From the NCBI RefSeq assembly GCF_000002235.5, contig NW_022145596.1, forward strand, positions 4,398,352 to 4,462,351: DNA of 64,000 nucleotides, written 5' to 3'. Every line of letters starts with the position of its first letter. Position 1 is the stretch's first letter. The position numbers were made by a program, and so were the translations under genes. Origin of the DNA: Strongylocentrotus purpuratus (taxonomy: Eukaryota > Echinodermata > Echinoidea > Camarodonta > Strongylocentrotidae). Of this stretch, positions 1 to 11,246 are shown piece after piece. Below the pieces are notes generated by a model, which was not told where the DNA came from, made no database searches, and saw only the letters and a list, made by a program, of their open reading frames with translations.

Positions 1-888
1 CATCATTCGGACCTTTCATTTGCACTTTCACTTACATTTAAAAAAAAATTGAATTTGAATTTGAATTTGAATTTATTAACAACAACATAACACAATGTCA
101 CAAAATGTATTCAAGTTGGTAACAAAAATAACATGTCGAATACATATCCATGTAAAATGTTTATTTTATCACAAAGCGTATTACTACTGTGACAAAGAAA
201 TTTGATAGAGTGGTATAAAAAAAAACATTATTAATTAATAGCAACGAATACATATACAGTTTTTGTTGCATAACCGTAGAACATTTTGTGATGCGCCCAA
301 AACTATGTATGGCTTCTCACATAAAATCTGCTCTATTCCTAGAGTTGACCGTGTTGAAATACGTTGGAAAAACAAGCTTTATAGCACTACTATAGTCCGT
401 CACTTTCACCTCTTCTTCTTCATCTCTCTCCCTGTCCTCTCCCCTTTCCTGTTTTCCAGATTCCAAGTCTCAGTTGCTTCGTCATTTTGGGATTCTCCTC
501 CTTTTCTCACATTTTCCCTCTCTTTCCCTTTTCTTTTCTCTCAATACCGCATTTTACTCATCCCCCGTTGCCTATTGATTCAAATGACACTTTTTTAATA
601 TCGTTATATATGTCTGTTATTTTCATTTAATATGTTAGCTTTGCACTTTGAAACAGTTCTTACTTTTTCTGTCTCACTCTTTGGGTTCTTTTTTCCCCCT
701 TCTTCTTTCTTCTCTTCTTTCTTTCGATTTTGTTGCAGTGCCTATTTTGTTTATTTGTCGTAAGTGGTCTTTCTTTCAATAAACTCATCATCTCACTTGA
801 CCTTAACAAGCATTTCCGTCAGGCCTGAAATTAACACTTCTATGTAATTATAAATTCCCTTCCTCACTCTCTATTGCTTTTTAACGTT
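1..888. other. No gene seen; pyrimidine-rich sequence with a retroposon tail
   Basis: Positions 49-75 hold four TTGAAT-type hexamers, which read on the minus strand as the (ATTCAA)n tail of a non-LTR retroposon. From 400 to 760 the + strand is C/T-rich. An ORF of 111 codons at 263 runs through this pyrimidine tract and is not convincing. Confidence 0.4.
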
Positions 889-1414
889 GTGCAATGGTGG
901 TACGACGGTCACTGCATGCTTAACATGCCGTAAACAACAAATTAATGTATGCCGACTGTGACTTCTTATGTACAGCATGTATTGTGATCTCTTTGGTGTG
1001 ACCGATAATTTCCTAGATCGCAGAATTTTTTCTGGATATAAGAGTCGTATTTTGCTGTCAAACAAAGAAACTGTCTGTGCACTTTTGGTACTATGTTATA
1101 TAATAAGCGCTAGGGATCTGGACATGAGACTATCGGGTCACACGCATATATAGAAACACATCGCACACTCGTCCGTGAGCTGCGCTCTATGATCTTTATG
1201 TCGTCGCTGCGATACCACGAAGAAACGCGTGTTAATCTGTAAAACCGAGTTCCTTCAAATCAAGATTTCATAGCATGCGCGGTTTCCTTACTACACGCGT
1301 GTGCTGACGACTGTGCGATTTGGTGACATAATAGTCTCATGTCCAGATCGCTAGCGCTTATTAAATAATAAATCCCGAAAGCCACGCAGGGCCACCGTTG
1401 TTGTACCACTGCAC
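889..1414. mobile_element. Foldback DNA element with about 25-bp imperfect TIRs
   Basis: The left end GTGCAATGGTGGTACGACGG is inverted at the right as CCGTTGTTGTACCACTGCAC. Inner arms also pair: AGCGCTAGGGATCTGGACAT (about 1107) against ATGTCCAGATCGCTAGCGCT (about 1340). No coding capacity. Superfamily not determined; target duplication not clear. Confidence 0.6.
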
Positions 1415-2261
1415 TAGAGCTTTTCGGTACTGGCAGTGGTGTGGTGGAAAGAGCTAGGGGGCCAAAATCCAGGGACCAGCGGAGCATCCTAATTGTGTAC
1501 GCAACAACAAACGTAACACTACTACAGTTATACAGACTCAAGGGTACAGACAACTTGTTCCTTTGCACATGATCATCAAGGCTTGTCGCTTGTGTTGTCG
1601 GCATTTTTATTGGCAAAGCCCACCTCTAAGATATTGTGCGGGGTATGATATGAACGCATTTTAGGATGAATTACAACAAATGTTGCCTCTCTTCTATTTT
1701 TAAGTTCGGCGACACTGTGATGTCACCTCACCTTGTGCTCAAGAATTAGTTTGGATCTTAATATGAACTACGGAAAGAGGTCTTCCTTACCGAAGACCAA
1801 CAGAAAAATGTAAGTAAAGATCATGTTATTACTTTGTCTATTTAGATCTAGTTAAAGTTCTGTTTAGTTAAATATTTGGAACGTGAAGTAGAGTCTACGA
1901 ATAGCAAGAGTAATTATAAACTCCAATTTTGTTTCTAAAATTTGCAAGTGAGCGAGCAAAACACAATGACAATTTTTAGTTTAGTAAAAATAAAATGAAA
2001 ATGTTATTTTGTTAACAAAACACACTGTAGGACGTAGGTAAGATATTATGTAGGGTCTACAACAGGTACATGTATGCTGGCACCTCGCTGCCAAAATACA
2101 TGAATAGGAAAGTCATATATTTGGTCACCTCGATCGATGCAAGAATAATATATTCAGGCATCTTGTTGTCCAGAATTATCTTGTTTCTAAATGTTCTGTG
2201 AGTCGAGCGAAGATGAATGGTCAAAATGTAATTTCGATGTACATGTTATAATAATATAATA
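1415..2261. other. No gene or clear repeat recognised
   Basis: Unique-looking AT-rich sequence. The repeated phrases CACCTCGCTGCC, CACCTTGCTGCCC and CATCTTGTTGTCC near 2080, 2160 and 2620 hint at an old repeat, but I could not define it. Confidence 0.3.
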
Positions 2262-2597
2262 GCTCGTTATTATATAGCGCTTTTCAGGACCGTAGGCCCT
2301 CTCAAAGCGCTAATTTACAGATACCCCGGTCATCGGATTCAGGCTTACCTGCACACAATGTATGCACATTCACCACTCCCTGGGGAGCATTCTAGCCAGG
2401 CGTCATTTTTCACAAGGGCACATGTGCTAATCTAAGCACATTAACTTTTGCATCCTACTTGGTATCCATTTAACACCTGGGTGGAGAGTGGCAAATGTAG
2501 ATCATTGTCTTGCCAAAGGACTTAAGTGCCATGGCAGGACTTGAACCACGGACCTTGTGATCCACAGTCCAGTGACATATCCACTCGACCACGACTA
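2262..2597 (-). mobile_element. tRNA-derived SINE, minus strand
   Basis: Read on the minus strand it begins GTGGTCGAGTGG (2592-2581), a good A box, and has GGTTCAAGTCC (2547-2537), a good B box, about 35 bp apart as in a tRNA. A body of about 270 bp follows and ends in AGCGCTATATAATAA, the 3' tail type shared with L2/CR1-like LINEs. These are the parts of a LINE-mobilised SINE. Flanking AT-rich sequence hides any target duplication. Confidence 0.75.
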
Positions 2598-2817
2598 TAA
2601 ACATATAAGAAACATTCAGGCACCTTGCTGCCCGAATGTGACAATATTTGGATGCTTGTTGATAAGTTTATATTTTTTCGGAATGGACACAAAAGTTGAT
2701 ATTTTCATAACTTCACACCCAATTCCAAAGAAAATGTTGTCACTAGATAATTTTAAGTTCCTTTTTCCATTTGTGATAACAGAATCGAATTGTCTAAATC
2801 TTACCGTTTTTTGTTGT

Positions 2818-3545
2818 TATGCGCCCACCAAAGGTGGTACCGTAGGCATTATGTTTTCGGGTCGTGCGTGTGTGTGTCCGTCCCGTACTACTGCACTTGA
2901 GATATGACTTCAAACTTGATGATATATGTATCACCATAGGAAGACAACCTGATTGGATTTTTGAGCAACTAGGTCAAAGGTCATAGAGGTCAACTTATGA
3001 AATTCAAGGTATTCGCTTTGTTTTTGCGATTTCTCAAGAACCAATAAAGATGTGAGGCTCAAACTTAGGGATGATATGTAGTGTATCACTGTAGGAAGAT
3101 GATCTCTTTAGATTTTTGAGTAACTAGGTCAAAGTTCACAGAGGCCAACTTGTGAAATTCCAGGTATTGGTTTTGTTTTTGTGATGTCTCTAGAACCATT
3201 TGAGATATGATGCTCTAACTTGGTGATAATATGTTTCACCATAGGAAGACAATCTAATTAGATTTTGGAGTAACTAATTCAAAGGTCAAAGGTCAATTTT
3301 TGAAATTCTATATATACACCTGTACATGTACATGTAGCCTTGGTATCGCAATATGTCAAGAACCACTGGAGAATCGAGGCTCAAACTTGGTGGTACATTG
3401 TAGTAATCAACTTGGGAAGATGATCTGATTACATTTTAGGCTCAAAGGTCACAGAGGTCAATTTATTAAATTCCAGGCTTTAGCCTTGCTATTGCCTTAT
3501 TTCAAGAACCACAAGAGATAGGCTTTTTGATTTCATTGTGATATG
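2818..3545. repeat. Tandem repeat of about 145 bp with AGGTCAAAGGTCA motifs
   Basis: About four diverged units share the order: caagaaccA, gagatAtgaggctcAaacttg, ATATGTNTCACCATAGGAAGA, ATCTGATTAGATTTTGGAGTA, ACTAGGTCAAAGGTCA, GAGGTCAACTT. A leader with TATGTTTTCGGGTCGTGC and a GT run (2848-2880) precedes the array. A related array lies between Clock exons i and j. Confidence 0.7.
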
Positions 3546-4554
3546 TCACATATAATTCCATCCATTTCGTATACTGAATTTAGGGCAGAGGATACACGTA
3601 GGGGACACAGTCTTATTTTTTAATTTTTTTTTTATAGATATGGAACTGTCCTTGAATAAAGGTCACGTGCAAACCGTGGTCACACCACCATATGGGTACA
3701 TACATATACATGAAAGTGAACAAAATGTTTTTAAAAGATGAAATAGACTTTAGAGTGGAGCTATAATTTTGAAGGATCCTGAGCCAACTCGACACTAGTA
3801 TCATCTTGGATTTGGTGGAGAGTCACTGAGTGGGGCCGAGTTAGCAAAGACAGTTGAATCAACTATTGCATTTACTTCAGTTCATTTTTTTTCATTGACT
3901 ATCCCCTTTTTATAACACTAATATTTCAGATTAATTAGTAATGGAAGTAATGTGTAAAATATAAAAGAGATAATGAGAAACTTTAAGATGGGAATCCTAG
4001 ATGGTAAAAAACATGAAATGTAGAGGTCCAATTTTTACTTAGCTTCTGCACTAGCTGTGCTGAATCAGCCCTATTGCCAGGTTAGCCAACCTACCTACTT
4101 GTATATGTTGTGTATATTGTTGGGTACCAGTACTTTGGATAACCCCATATTATCAAAGCATGCATGCAAATATTGTGCAAAGTTTATGAGGTGGAAATTG
4201 GAGAGAATTCATAACATCATTGCTGTGCCAAGTTAATGATTGGTGGTTAGTTCCTACATTAACTAGCTCACAATGCTGTTTATGTGTCTGTAGATGTTTG
4301 TTGAAATTTTAATTGTTATGCAGTTGCAAACTACATGTACATGTGCTTAGGCCTACCTACATGTACTTGATGTAGAGTCTTGTAGACACGCACAGTGAAC
4401 ATGCATTTAGTAAACATTTAAAGTTGCAACCATGTGAAATGTATTTATCAGGCAAATTACTTTTATTGCCAGAGTAGTATGACTGGAAGTCAGTATCTTC
4501 AGGACCTACATTAGTTAAAAAAAAAAAAAAAAAATCAGATTTGATTTCCTTACG
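3546..4554. other. No gene seen
   Basis: AT-rich sequence with a CACGTG at 3664-3669, scattered ACATGTAC words and an A run at 4516-4533. Nothing else could be supported. Confidence 0.3.
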
Positions 4555-5150
4555 TACTTCTAGTTCTTTAAGACCTCTTCGATCATCATCAACCTTGCAG
4601 TTAACCCTTGGACCTCGTACCGTTACAAAATATGGCGATTAAGCTTTTTGTCAGTCAATGCCCCCATCCTTTGGAATAAATTACCAGCGCATATTCCTAA
4701 TACTCATTCTCTTGACCAGTTTAAAGATAAACTTTAGTACTGGTAATGCGATTACATTGTGAAAGAAAAGGTGTGGAAAGGATCAGAAACAGTTGATCAT
4801 GTAGCATGTAAGTATTGGTGTGCACTGCAAGGTTCTGGAGTCATCAAAATCATAATAAATTTGACCGAGTCTTGGTAAAGTAACAAGCACTCACATAGAA
4901 AGCTATATATGGGACAACCCACATGGTGTCGGGGCTGGTACTACCTTGATTTCCTTGTCTTTCTATGCTCATTACTCAGCCAGTATACATTTTCTTCCAA
5001 AATTGTTTGACACATGTCATTTATTTGTAATCTTGAACATTCAGTGTAAGTTTCGTTTGATTCTGTGAGAATTTTTTAATTTTTTTTTACCAGTACTGGA
5101 GTTTATCTTTAAGACCTTGCTGAAAACGCACCTTTTAAATTCATGAATGA
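4555..5150 (+). mobile_element. 3' end of an L2/CR1-type LINE, interrupted by a MITE
   Basis: The + strand encodes a decayed C-terminus of a non-LTR reverse transcriptase: RSSSTLQLTLGPRTVTKYGD, then NAPILWNKLPAHIPNTHSLD, and after the inserted MITE at 4725-5108 the frame resumes as QFKTLLKTHLFNS and stop. The pattern WNxLPxxI...SLxxFKxxLKTHLF is the conserved end of the L2/CR1 group. A stop and small frame breaks before NAPILW show it is dead. Confidence 0.8.
4725..5108. mobile_element. TTAA-flanked MITE, copy 1 (384 bp)
   Basis: TTAA at 4721-4724 and again at 5109-5112 flanks TIRs AGATAAACTTTAGTACTGGT and its inverse ACCAGTACTGGAGTTTATCT. Removing the element and one TTAA restores the reading frame of the host LINE (CAGTTTAAGACC). 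The TTAA duplication suggests a piggyBac-type transposase, but the TIRs do not start with the usual CCY, so the superfamily is uncertain. Confidence 0.85.
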
Positions 5151-5517
5151 TATTCTCCAGTTATGAGTCGGTCAAAGAAGGTGCACACCATCTTATTCCT
5201 TGTTTGTTAGATCTTATGTTTGATCGTATGTCTGACCTTACATGTATGTTCGATCTCATTTTTATTTTTATTATTATTATATACATGCATGATTTATTGA
5301 ATAAAGAACAGATTTATATTTTGTGTGTTTATTATAAGTTTTGGTTAGTAATTTTTAGTCGGACAATGGTGTGCTTTAATAGAAACACCCGTATTAAGTG
5401 CCTAATAAATGTTGTGTATTATTATAATTATTATTTAGACAAGTTCTGGTCTGCATTATTCTACGTTAACAGTGCTCTGATATCCATGGGAATGCAATGT
5501 TCCAGTCTTTTGACCAT
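5151..5517. other. LINE 3' UTR remnant and unassigned AT-rich sequence
   Basis: Continues from the LINE end, with AATAAAG at 5301 that may be its 3' end. The 126-codon ORF at 5147 is AT-rich and has no recognisable features. Confidence 0.3.
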
Positions 5518-6100
5518 CGAACCGTAATTAAACGCCTAGAACCCCTGAGCTTCCGGACCCAACCAAGAACCCTACAGCGGGCCTCTGGATTCTCATCTGA
5601 CCGTAATTTAATGCCTAAAACCCCTTAGCTTCCGGGGGCCTCTGCCCCTGGACCCAACCAAGGGTCCTAATACGGGCCCCTGGATGCTCAACTGACCGTA
5701 ATTTAATGCCAAAAATCCCTGAGCTTCTGGGGCTCTGCCCCCTGGACCCAACCAAGGGCCTCAAGCCATGCCCCTGGATGCTCATCTGACTGTAATTTAA
5801 TGACTAAAACCCCCAAGCTTTCGGGGCTTGGTCCCCCCGACCCCATCAGAGGCCCTAGGGTGGGCCCCTGAATGCTTATCTGACTATTATAAAATGCTTC
5901 AAATCCATGAGTTTCATGGGGCTCAGCCACCTGGACCCAACACCTATTAGTGACCTGCCAGAGTCATGAATAAGGTATCAAAATATGCTCATCTGACCGT
6001 AATTAAATGCCCATACCCCCTGAGCATCCGGGGGCTTTGTATCTTGACCCCCTCGGGGATTTGCCCACTAGACCCCATGCCAATTTACCCTACGCTCTAC
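5518..6100. repeat. Tandem array of about 95 bp, six units
   Basis: Units start with CATCTGACCGTAATTTAATG at about 5512, 5594, 5690, 5782, 5876 and 5990, and continue AAAACCCCTGAGCTTCCGGG and CCTGGACCCAACCAAGGGCC. GC content is higher than in the flanks. The last unit runs into sequence that matches 17350-17640 inside a Helitron. Confidence 0.8.
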
Positions 6101-7107
6101 CTGATTGTAAATACTTTAGCCTCCCCAACCTACTTTGAAAAACGTTTGGCGAGGCCTGCATGTATTAGTGGTGGTGATGCAGATTTTTTGTCTGCTTAGT
6201 CGATCCTTCATGTCTGGCCCCCTAGATTCCTAGTATGTAAACTCAAGTTCATAAAGGTTTTGAGTCCTGAGTCTTGATGGGAGTGTTAAAGTGTCCCCAG
6301 GTCTAGATATGATTGTGATCCAATCAATGAATGAATAGATAGATCATCTTACACATTGCAAGAGGCAACTGAGAGGTAATACATAGCCTTCAATAGTTGG
6401 GTTCATACAACAGGGTGTAGATGTGAAGTTACTGGTACATTCAAGTTTGTGCTTGTAAACCTGTAAGATTGTATGGGCCAATTGGTCATACTTTGCATAC
6501 CTGTCGTTTTGGGAACTTAAACGAAAAAGTTTACTCATAGTTTGGATACAGATACTTCTTTCTCAAGCCTTCCCTGGAGCTAGGTAGTTTTCCAGTAACA
6601 TCCAGTTCACGTTCAACAAAATCTTCTGTGACTGCACATCCATACCATCCGTAGGTCTCATATTATTAAAGCGCCATAAATCTGCTTACATACCGATCCC
6701 GATGATGGAACTCCATCCCTACTACCAGTTTATTCATATCTTTCTCCCTGTACCAATTGAACATTGACAGATCAATGAAAGATGTCAATGAGTAAATGAT
6801 ATTTAATTTGTAATCTTTAATTCTATAATTGTGTAAATGTAATGTACTTTTCTTTTTTTTATCACACTGAAATGCAATTTAACTTTGGTAATGGGCCATT
6901 CTTTGTCAGCTTTGACGGCAGCAGGTTCAATTAGTCCACACTACACATGAACTGTATACAAGCAACGTAGCTTTAAAATGATCGTTACCCTAACCATTTA
7001 GCTTAAATGTTGTGTATAATGTAGGTCTTTAAAAGTGCCTGTTCAGACTAAAGAAAATTTGTACGAAACTCTTTTTAAAAAGAATGGTTGTCTAAAGAAT
7101 CATTGTA
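6101..7107. other. No gene seen
   Basis: Sequence related to the preceding array continues to about 6190 (ACTTTGAAAAACGTTTGGCG). The rest is unassigned AT-rich sequence. Confidence 0.3.
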
Positions 7108-7987
7108 CAGTGCGTCCCAGAAAAAACGAAACCGAGAAGCATCGATGTTTTATCATAACTTAATCACAACCATAATTAATGAATGATACATATTTGGAAA
7201 GCTTTGAGTCTCCTCTTTCAGTTGATGTGACTCATATGATACATATAGCATGCATGAGTGATTAAAAGCAATTTGAAGGAAGGAAACCAAAAAGTAATTT
7301 GGCGGGCGGTATCTGAATGTCAAAAAAAAATTCATATTTCTAGAAAGTTCATTTTCTGCTCTTTCATATGATACCTCAATCAAGAAAAATGAGCCCGGAA
7401 TGACAAAGTTCTGTTTGTTTAAAGTAGTGCTTGCATTTCCATAATTTTATTAAACGAATTCCTTTTCACTGGCTGCCTGCCGTATCAATAAACGAAATTA
7501 ACAAAAGACTTAACTCCGTTTCGTTGACAATCAGCCGTAGATGAGAGTCTTCATGCATGGCTGATTGTCAACGAAACGGAGTTAAGTCTTTTGTCAAATC
7601 TGCTTTTTGCTACGGCAGGCACCCAGTGAAAACGAATTCGTTTGTTAAAATTATGAAAATGTAAGGGCTACTTTAAACAAACAGAACTTTGTCATTCCGG
7701 GCTCATTTGTCCTGATTGAGGTGTCATATGAAAGGGCAGAAACTCAACTTTCTAGAAATGTGAAATTTTCTTCAAAATTTAGATACCGCCCGCCAAATGT
7801 CTTTTAGGTTTCCTTCCTTCAAATTGCTTTTAATCACTCATGCGTGAAATATGCATTATCTGAGTAGCATCAACTGAAAGAGGAGACTCTAAGCTTTCCA
7901 AATATGTATCATTCATTAATTATAGTTGTGATTAAGTTATGATAGAACATCAATACTTCTCGGTTTCGTTTTTTCTGGGATGCACTG
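7108..7987. mobile_element. Large foldback Tc1/mariner-like MITE, 880 bp
   Basis: Flanked by TA (7106-7107 and 7988-7989). The whole element is one inverted repeat with arms of about 420 bp and a loop of about 20-40 bp near 7545. Ends are CAGTGCGTCCCAGAAAAAAC and GTTTTTTCTGGGATGCACTG. A TA target and CAGTG ends suggest the Tc1/mariner superfamily. Open frames in the arms are not conserved between arms, so I do not call a gene. A second copy is at 19119-19774. Confidence 0.88.
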
Positions 7988-8042
7988 TATAGAACAGTGC
8001 GTAGACAAAAAAGGGAACCCAACTTTGGTAGCTTCTAATTAA

Positions 8043-8424
8043 AGATAAAGGTGAGTTCTGGTAATGTGATTGCATTGTGAAAGAAAAGATGTGAATGGAT
8101 CAGAAACAGTTGATCATATAGCATGTAAGGAATGGTGTGCACTGCAAGGTTCTGGAGTCATCAAAATCATAATAAATTTGGCCGAGTCTTGGTAAAGTAA
8201 CAAGCACTGTACACAGAAAGCTATACATGAGACAACACACATGGTGTCTGGGCTAGTACTACCTTGATTTCCTTGTCTTTTTATGCTCATTACTCAGCCA
8301 GTATACATTTTCTTCCAAAATTGTTTGGCACATGTCATTTATTTGTAATCTTGAACATTCATTGTAAGTTTTGTTTGATTCTGTGAGAATTTTTTTTTTT
8401 TTTAAACAGAACTGGAGTTTATCT
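8043..8424. mobile_element. TTAA-flanked MITE, copy 2 (382 bp)
   Basis: TTAA at 8039-8042 and 8425-8428. Same orientation and near full-length similarity to the element at 4725-5108, for example GATCAGAAACAGTTGATCAT and GCACTGCAAGGTTCTGGAGT. Left TIR AGATAAAGGTGAGTTCTGGT is more diverged than the right. Confidence 0.85.
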
Positions 8425-9243
8425 TTAAGAACATTACAACCTATGCGACCTTGAATCATATATCTGGTGAAGGGGTAAGAGTAACTAATACCGTGTCTAA
8501 TGATACCATATTCATAAATGTGCTGCCACGGATGCCTGAGCAGCAAGCTTTTCAAAGAGTATTGTCAAAATCCTCTTTTACCAAGTTTTGGCTTGAGCAA
8601 TGAATGTTGGTCAAAAGCCATTATGTTTGCGTTATTTCTTTCCAAAAATAATTGCTCTCTTATTTACATCAACTATTTGGCAGTTGAAAATAAATGGTGT
8701 AAATATCAACTCAAACTCAAGGAAATGCTTAAATTACAAGCCAATTTTTTTCTTTCTTTTCTTCTATTTGTTATGATGATTACAATCTTGACTACATTTT
8801 AATCCCTTGTTTAAGGTAACCCTTCTTTTTGAGTGATACAAAATGGATTAAGTTTATTTGAGATGTTATCTTTTTTTAATGAAAGTCTACTGTCATTAAA
8901 AAAAATACTTACATGTACCATCATACATGTACATGTGTTCTTTCTTGCATTTAGGTATATAATTAACCTTTGATTTCACTATTCGCTATTCACTATTCAC
9001 TATTCGAGATAAACACATTATGCTCCATATGTATGTGAAAGGTGCAGTGGACAAGTGAGGAGAGAAAACTCGAGTGAGCAGAGAGATCTCTTGAGACAAG
9101 AACTAGAAGAACGGAGGCTTTTCAAAATAATTAGAGGTTATCCTGTGGATTGAAACGAGGTTCTGTGAATCCCTAGATGCATTGCATCATTTTAAACAAC
9201 AAAGCACTGAAGCACAAGGCAAAATTTATCCTTTAATTAAAAG

Positions 9244-9437
9244 GATTTAAGAACAAAGAAGCACATGCGTATGGCCTGACCCATCATTCCATCAGCCCAA
9301 ACTTGGTACACGTTCTTTCTTTTACAACACTTTTTAAAGATTTAAGAACAAAGAAGCACATGCGTATGGCCTGACCCACAATCATTCCATCAGCCCAAAC
9401 TTGTTACACATTTTTTTTTTTACAACACTTTTTAAAG
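9244..9437. repeat. Tandem duplication of a 95-bp unit
   Basis: GATTTAAGAACAAAGAAGCA at 9244 is repeated at 9339, and similarity continues through CAGCCCAAACTTG and ACAACACTTTTTAAAGA. Units are nearly identical, so the duplication is recent. Confidence 0.85.
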
Positions 9438-9442
9438 ACCCT

Positions 9443-9581
9443 GGGCATCGGTCCATGAAACCGTCATAAGTACAAGTTCACCGACATCCCATTGAAATGC
9501 ATGTTAAACTTAATACAGGCATTTCAATGGGAGTCAGTGAACTTGTACTGTACATCTATGATTGTTTCATGAACGATGCCC
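9443..9581. mobile_element. Hairpin MITE, 139 bp
   Basis: GGGCATCGGTCCATGAAACC at the left is inverted at the right as GTTTCATGAACGATGCCC. Inner arms ACAAGTTCACCGACATCCCA and GGGAGTCAGTGAACTTGT also pair. Non-coding; family not assigned. Confidence 0.65.
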
Positions 9582-10601
9582 TGGTGCTCAGTCACCTGTG
9601 ATTTTTTTTAAATGAATAGGATATCATATCATTTGACTGAGAACAAGTTACTCTTCATCATGAAATAGATTTTAAAGTCATATTGGTTATAAATTTTTAA
9701 TCAGCAGCTACATGTACCAAAGTTGGGTACACTTCTTTTTATATGCACTGTATAGTTTGAGAGGCATTCAGCCTGAATGACAACTTAGTGTAAAGCATCT
9801 AAAGAAACTAGTCTTGTAAAGGTGAATTGGCATCACGGCTGTCCAATCGTTGATGTTTTCTCATGATAAGCCCTGCCCAGTTAATCAATTTTTGTATGAT
9901 ACAGCTTTACAACTAGAATGGAAACCTGATTCTTGATTGCGTTTCACAAGACGGTGTTTTGTTACACAATATTTCTTTCTATGATGTTTATACTAGGAAA
10001 AGGGTTATGACATCGTATAGTTCTGTGTTTCCATTTTGGTAGTCTACTCTAAATGTGGGTAACATACAAGAAAATGTACATCATTATATGTCAAGTAAAA
10101 ACAGAAACTCCTGTGAATTCTGTGAGCTTTGCAGATTACTGTGAGTTTCATGCTGCAAAATAATTGGTCCGGCGAAATCGCAATTTTCTTGCTGTGAAAA
10201 TGGCTGACCATAACATTTTGCCGAAGTTTCATACAGGTGAATGCCATTATGCTGAAAGTTTCTGGTTGTACTGTATCTTTGTAGCGGTAGGACTTTCCTC
10301 TTCATTGAATGAAAGGTAGTCATTTGTTCAATCTTTCTAGCATCAATTGCCAAATATATATGTGCTTACTGCGTAAAATGGATTCCATGTGACGAAAAAA
10401 TACTTCAGGAATGTGGTTCCAGAGACCTCTAAAAGAGCTCTGCATAGTAAATTTGAAGAAGAAGAAGAAAAAAAGAAACTTGTGTAAATAATCAATTAAA
10501 GCTATAAAAGTAGCTACAAAGAAAGATCACCTTGCTATCAAATCAACACATCATCAAGACATCAACCAGGAAGAGCGATATTTAAAAAACAATTCTCACT
10601 A

Positions 10602-11246
10602 CCATGTGAGTCAAAAAAAAGTTTACACCTAGAAAATTGCTAATTATTTTAAAAATCATCTATGAACAGTAAATTATTTTACATCTTATGAAAAAGTGTT
10701 TTATCACAATTCATTTGGTATCATTTTTGTGTGGTATGTGTTCATGCTTGGATGAACAGGAGGCATTGTTTGCGAGAGTGCAAAAACAGACCTGCGCCAA
10801 AGTGCTGCCTACGGTATGTAATATGTTGAGATTAAAGTGAGAGAATGAATTGAATGTATCAAATAAGATGCAATGCTTTTTGCAGAAGCTAGTCACTTAC
10901 ACACGCGCACAAATGTTCATTGATATTTGATATTCGATATTTGATATGTGTGGCATGAGTAATTTTGTTAGGAATGTTATTTGGATCTGCAATGTCCAAA
11001 TTAATACCCAAATCCCAATTGTTTTATTCAAACAATACATAAGCAACTTGGCGCAAGTCGACATTTGCACGCTCGCAAACAATGCCTCCTGTTCATCCAA
11101 GCGTGAACACATACCACACAAAGGTGATACCAAATGATTCAAGATAAAACACTCTTTCATAAGATGTATAATAAGTTACTGTTCATAGATGATTTATAAA
11201 ATAATTAGCAATTTTCTAGGTGTAAACTTTTTTTTGACTCACACTG
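10602..11246. mobile_element. Foldback TA-flanked MITE, 645 bp
   Basis: TA at 10600-10601 and 11247-11248. Left GTGAGTCAAAAAAAAGTTTA and right TAAACTTTTTTTTGACTCAC pair, and both arms share further blocks (AGCAATTTTCTAGGTG; GGAGGCATTGTTTGCGAG and its inverse). The short peptides encoded in each arm (EHIPHK, NNASCSSK) are mirror copies of the arm and not evidence of a gene. Confidence 0.8.

Noticed and set aside
3664-3669. CACGTG E-box, and another at 51560-51565, as Clock autoregulatory sites
   Set aside because: Isolated hexamers occur by chance about once in 4-5 kb or less often in AT-rich DNA; neither is near a supported promoter or clustered.
5518-6100. Regular direct repeats considered as a CRISPR-like array
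   Set aside because: The whole 95-bp unit is repeated with no unique spacers, and the setting is a eukaryotic nuclear genome.
7153-7383. 76-codon minus ORF similar to an 89-codon ORF at 19460-19729
   Set aside because: Both lie in homologous arms of the same foldback MITE; the opposite arm of copy 1 has stops in this frame, so the similarity reflects element copying rather than a conserved protein.
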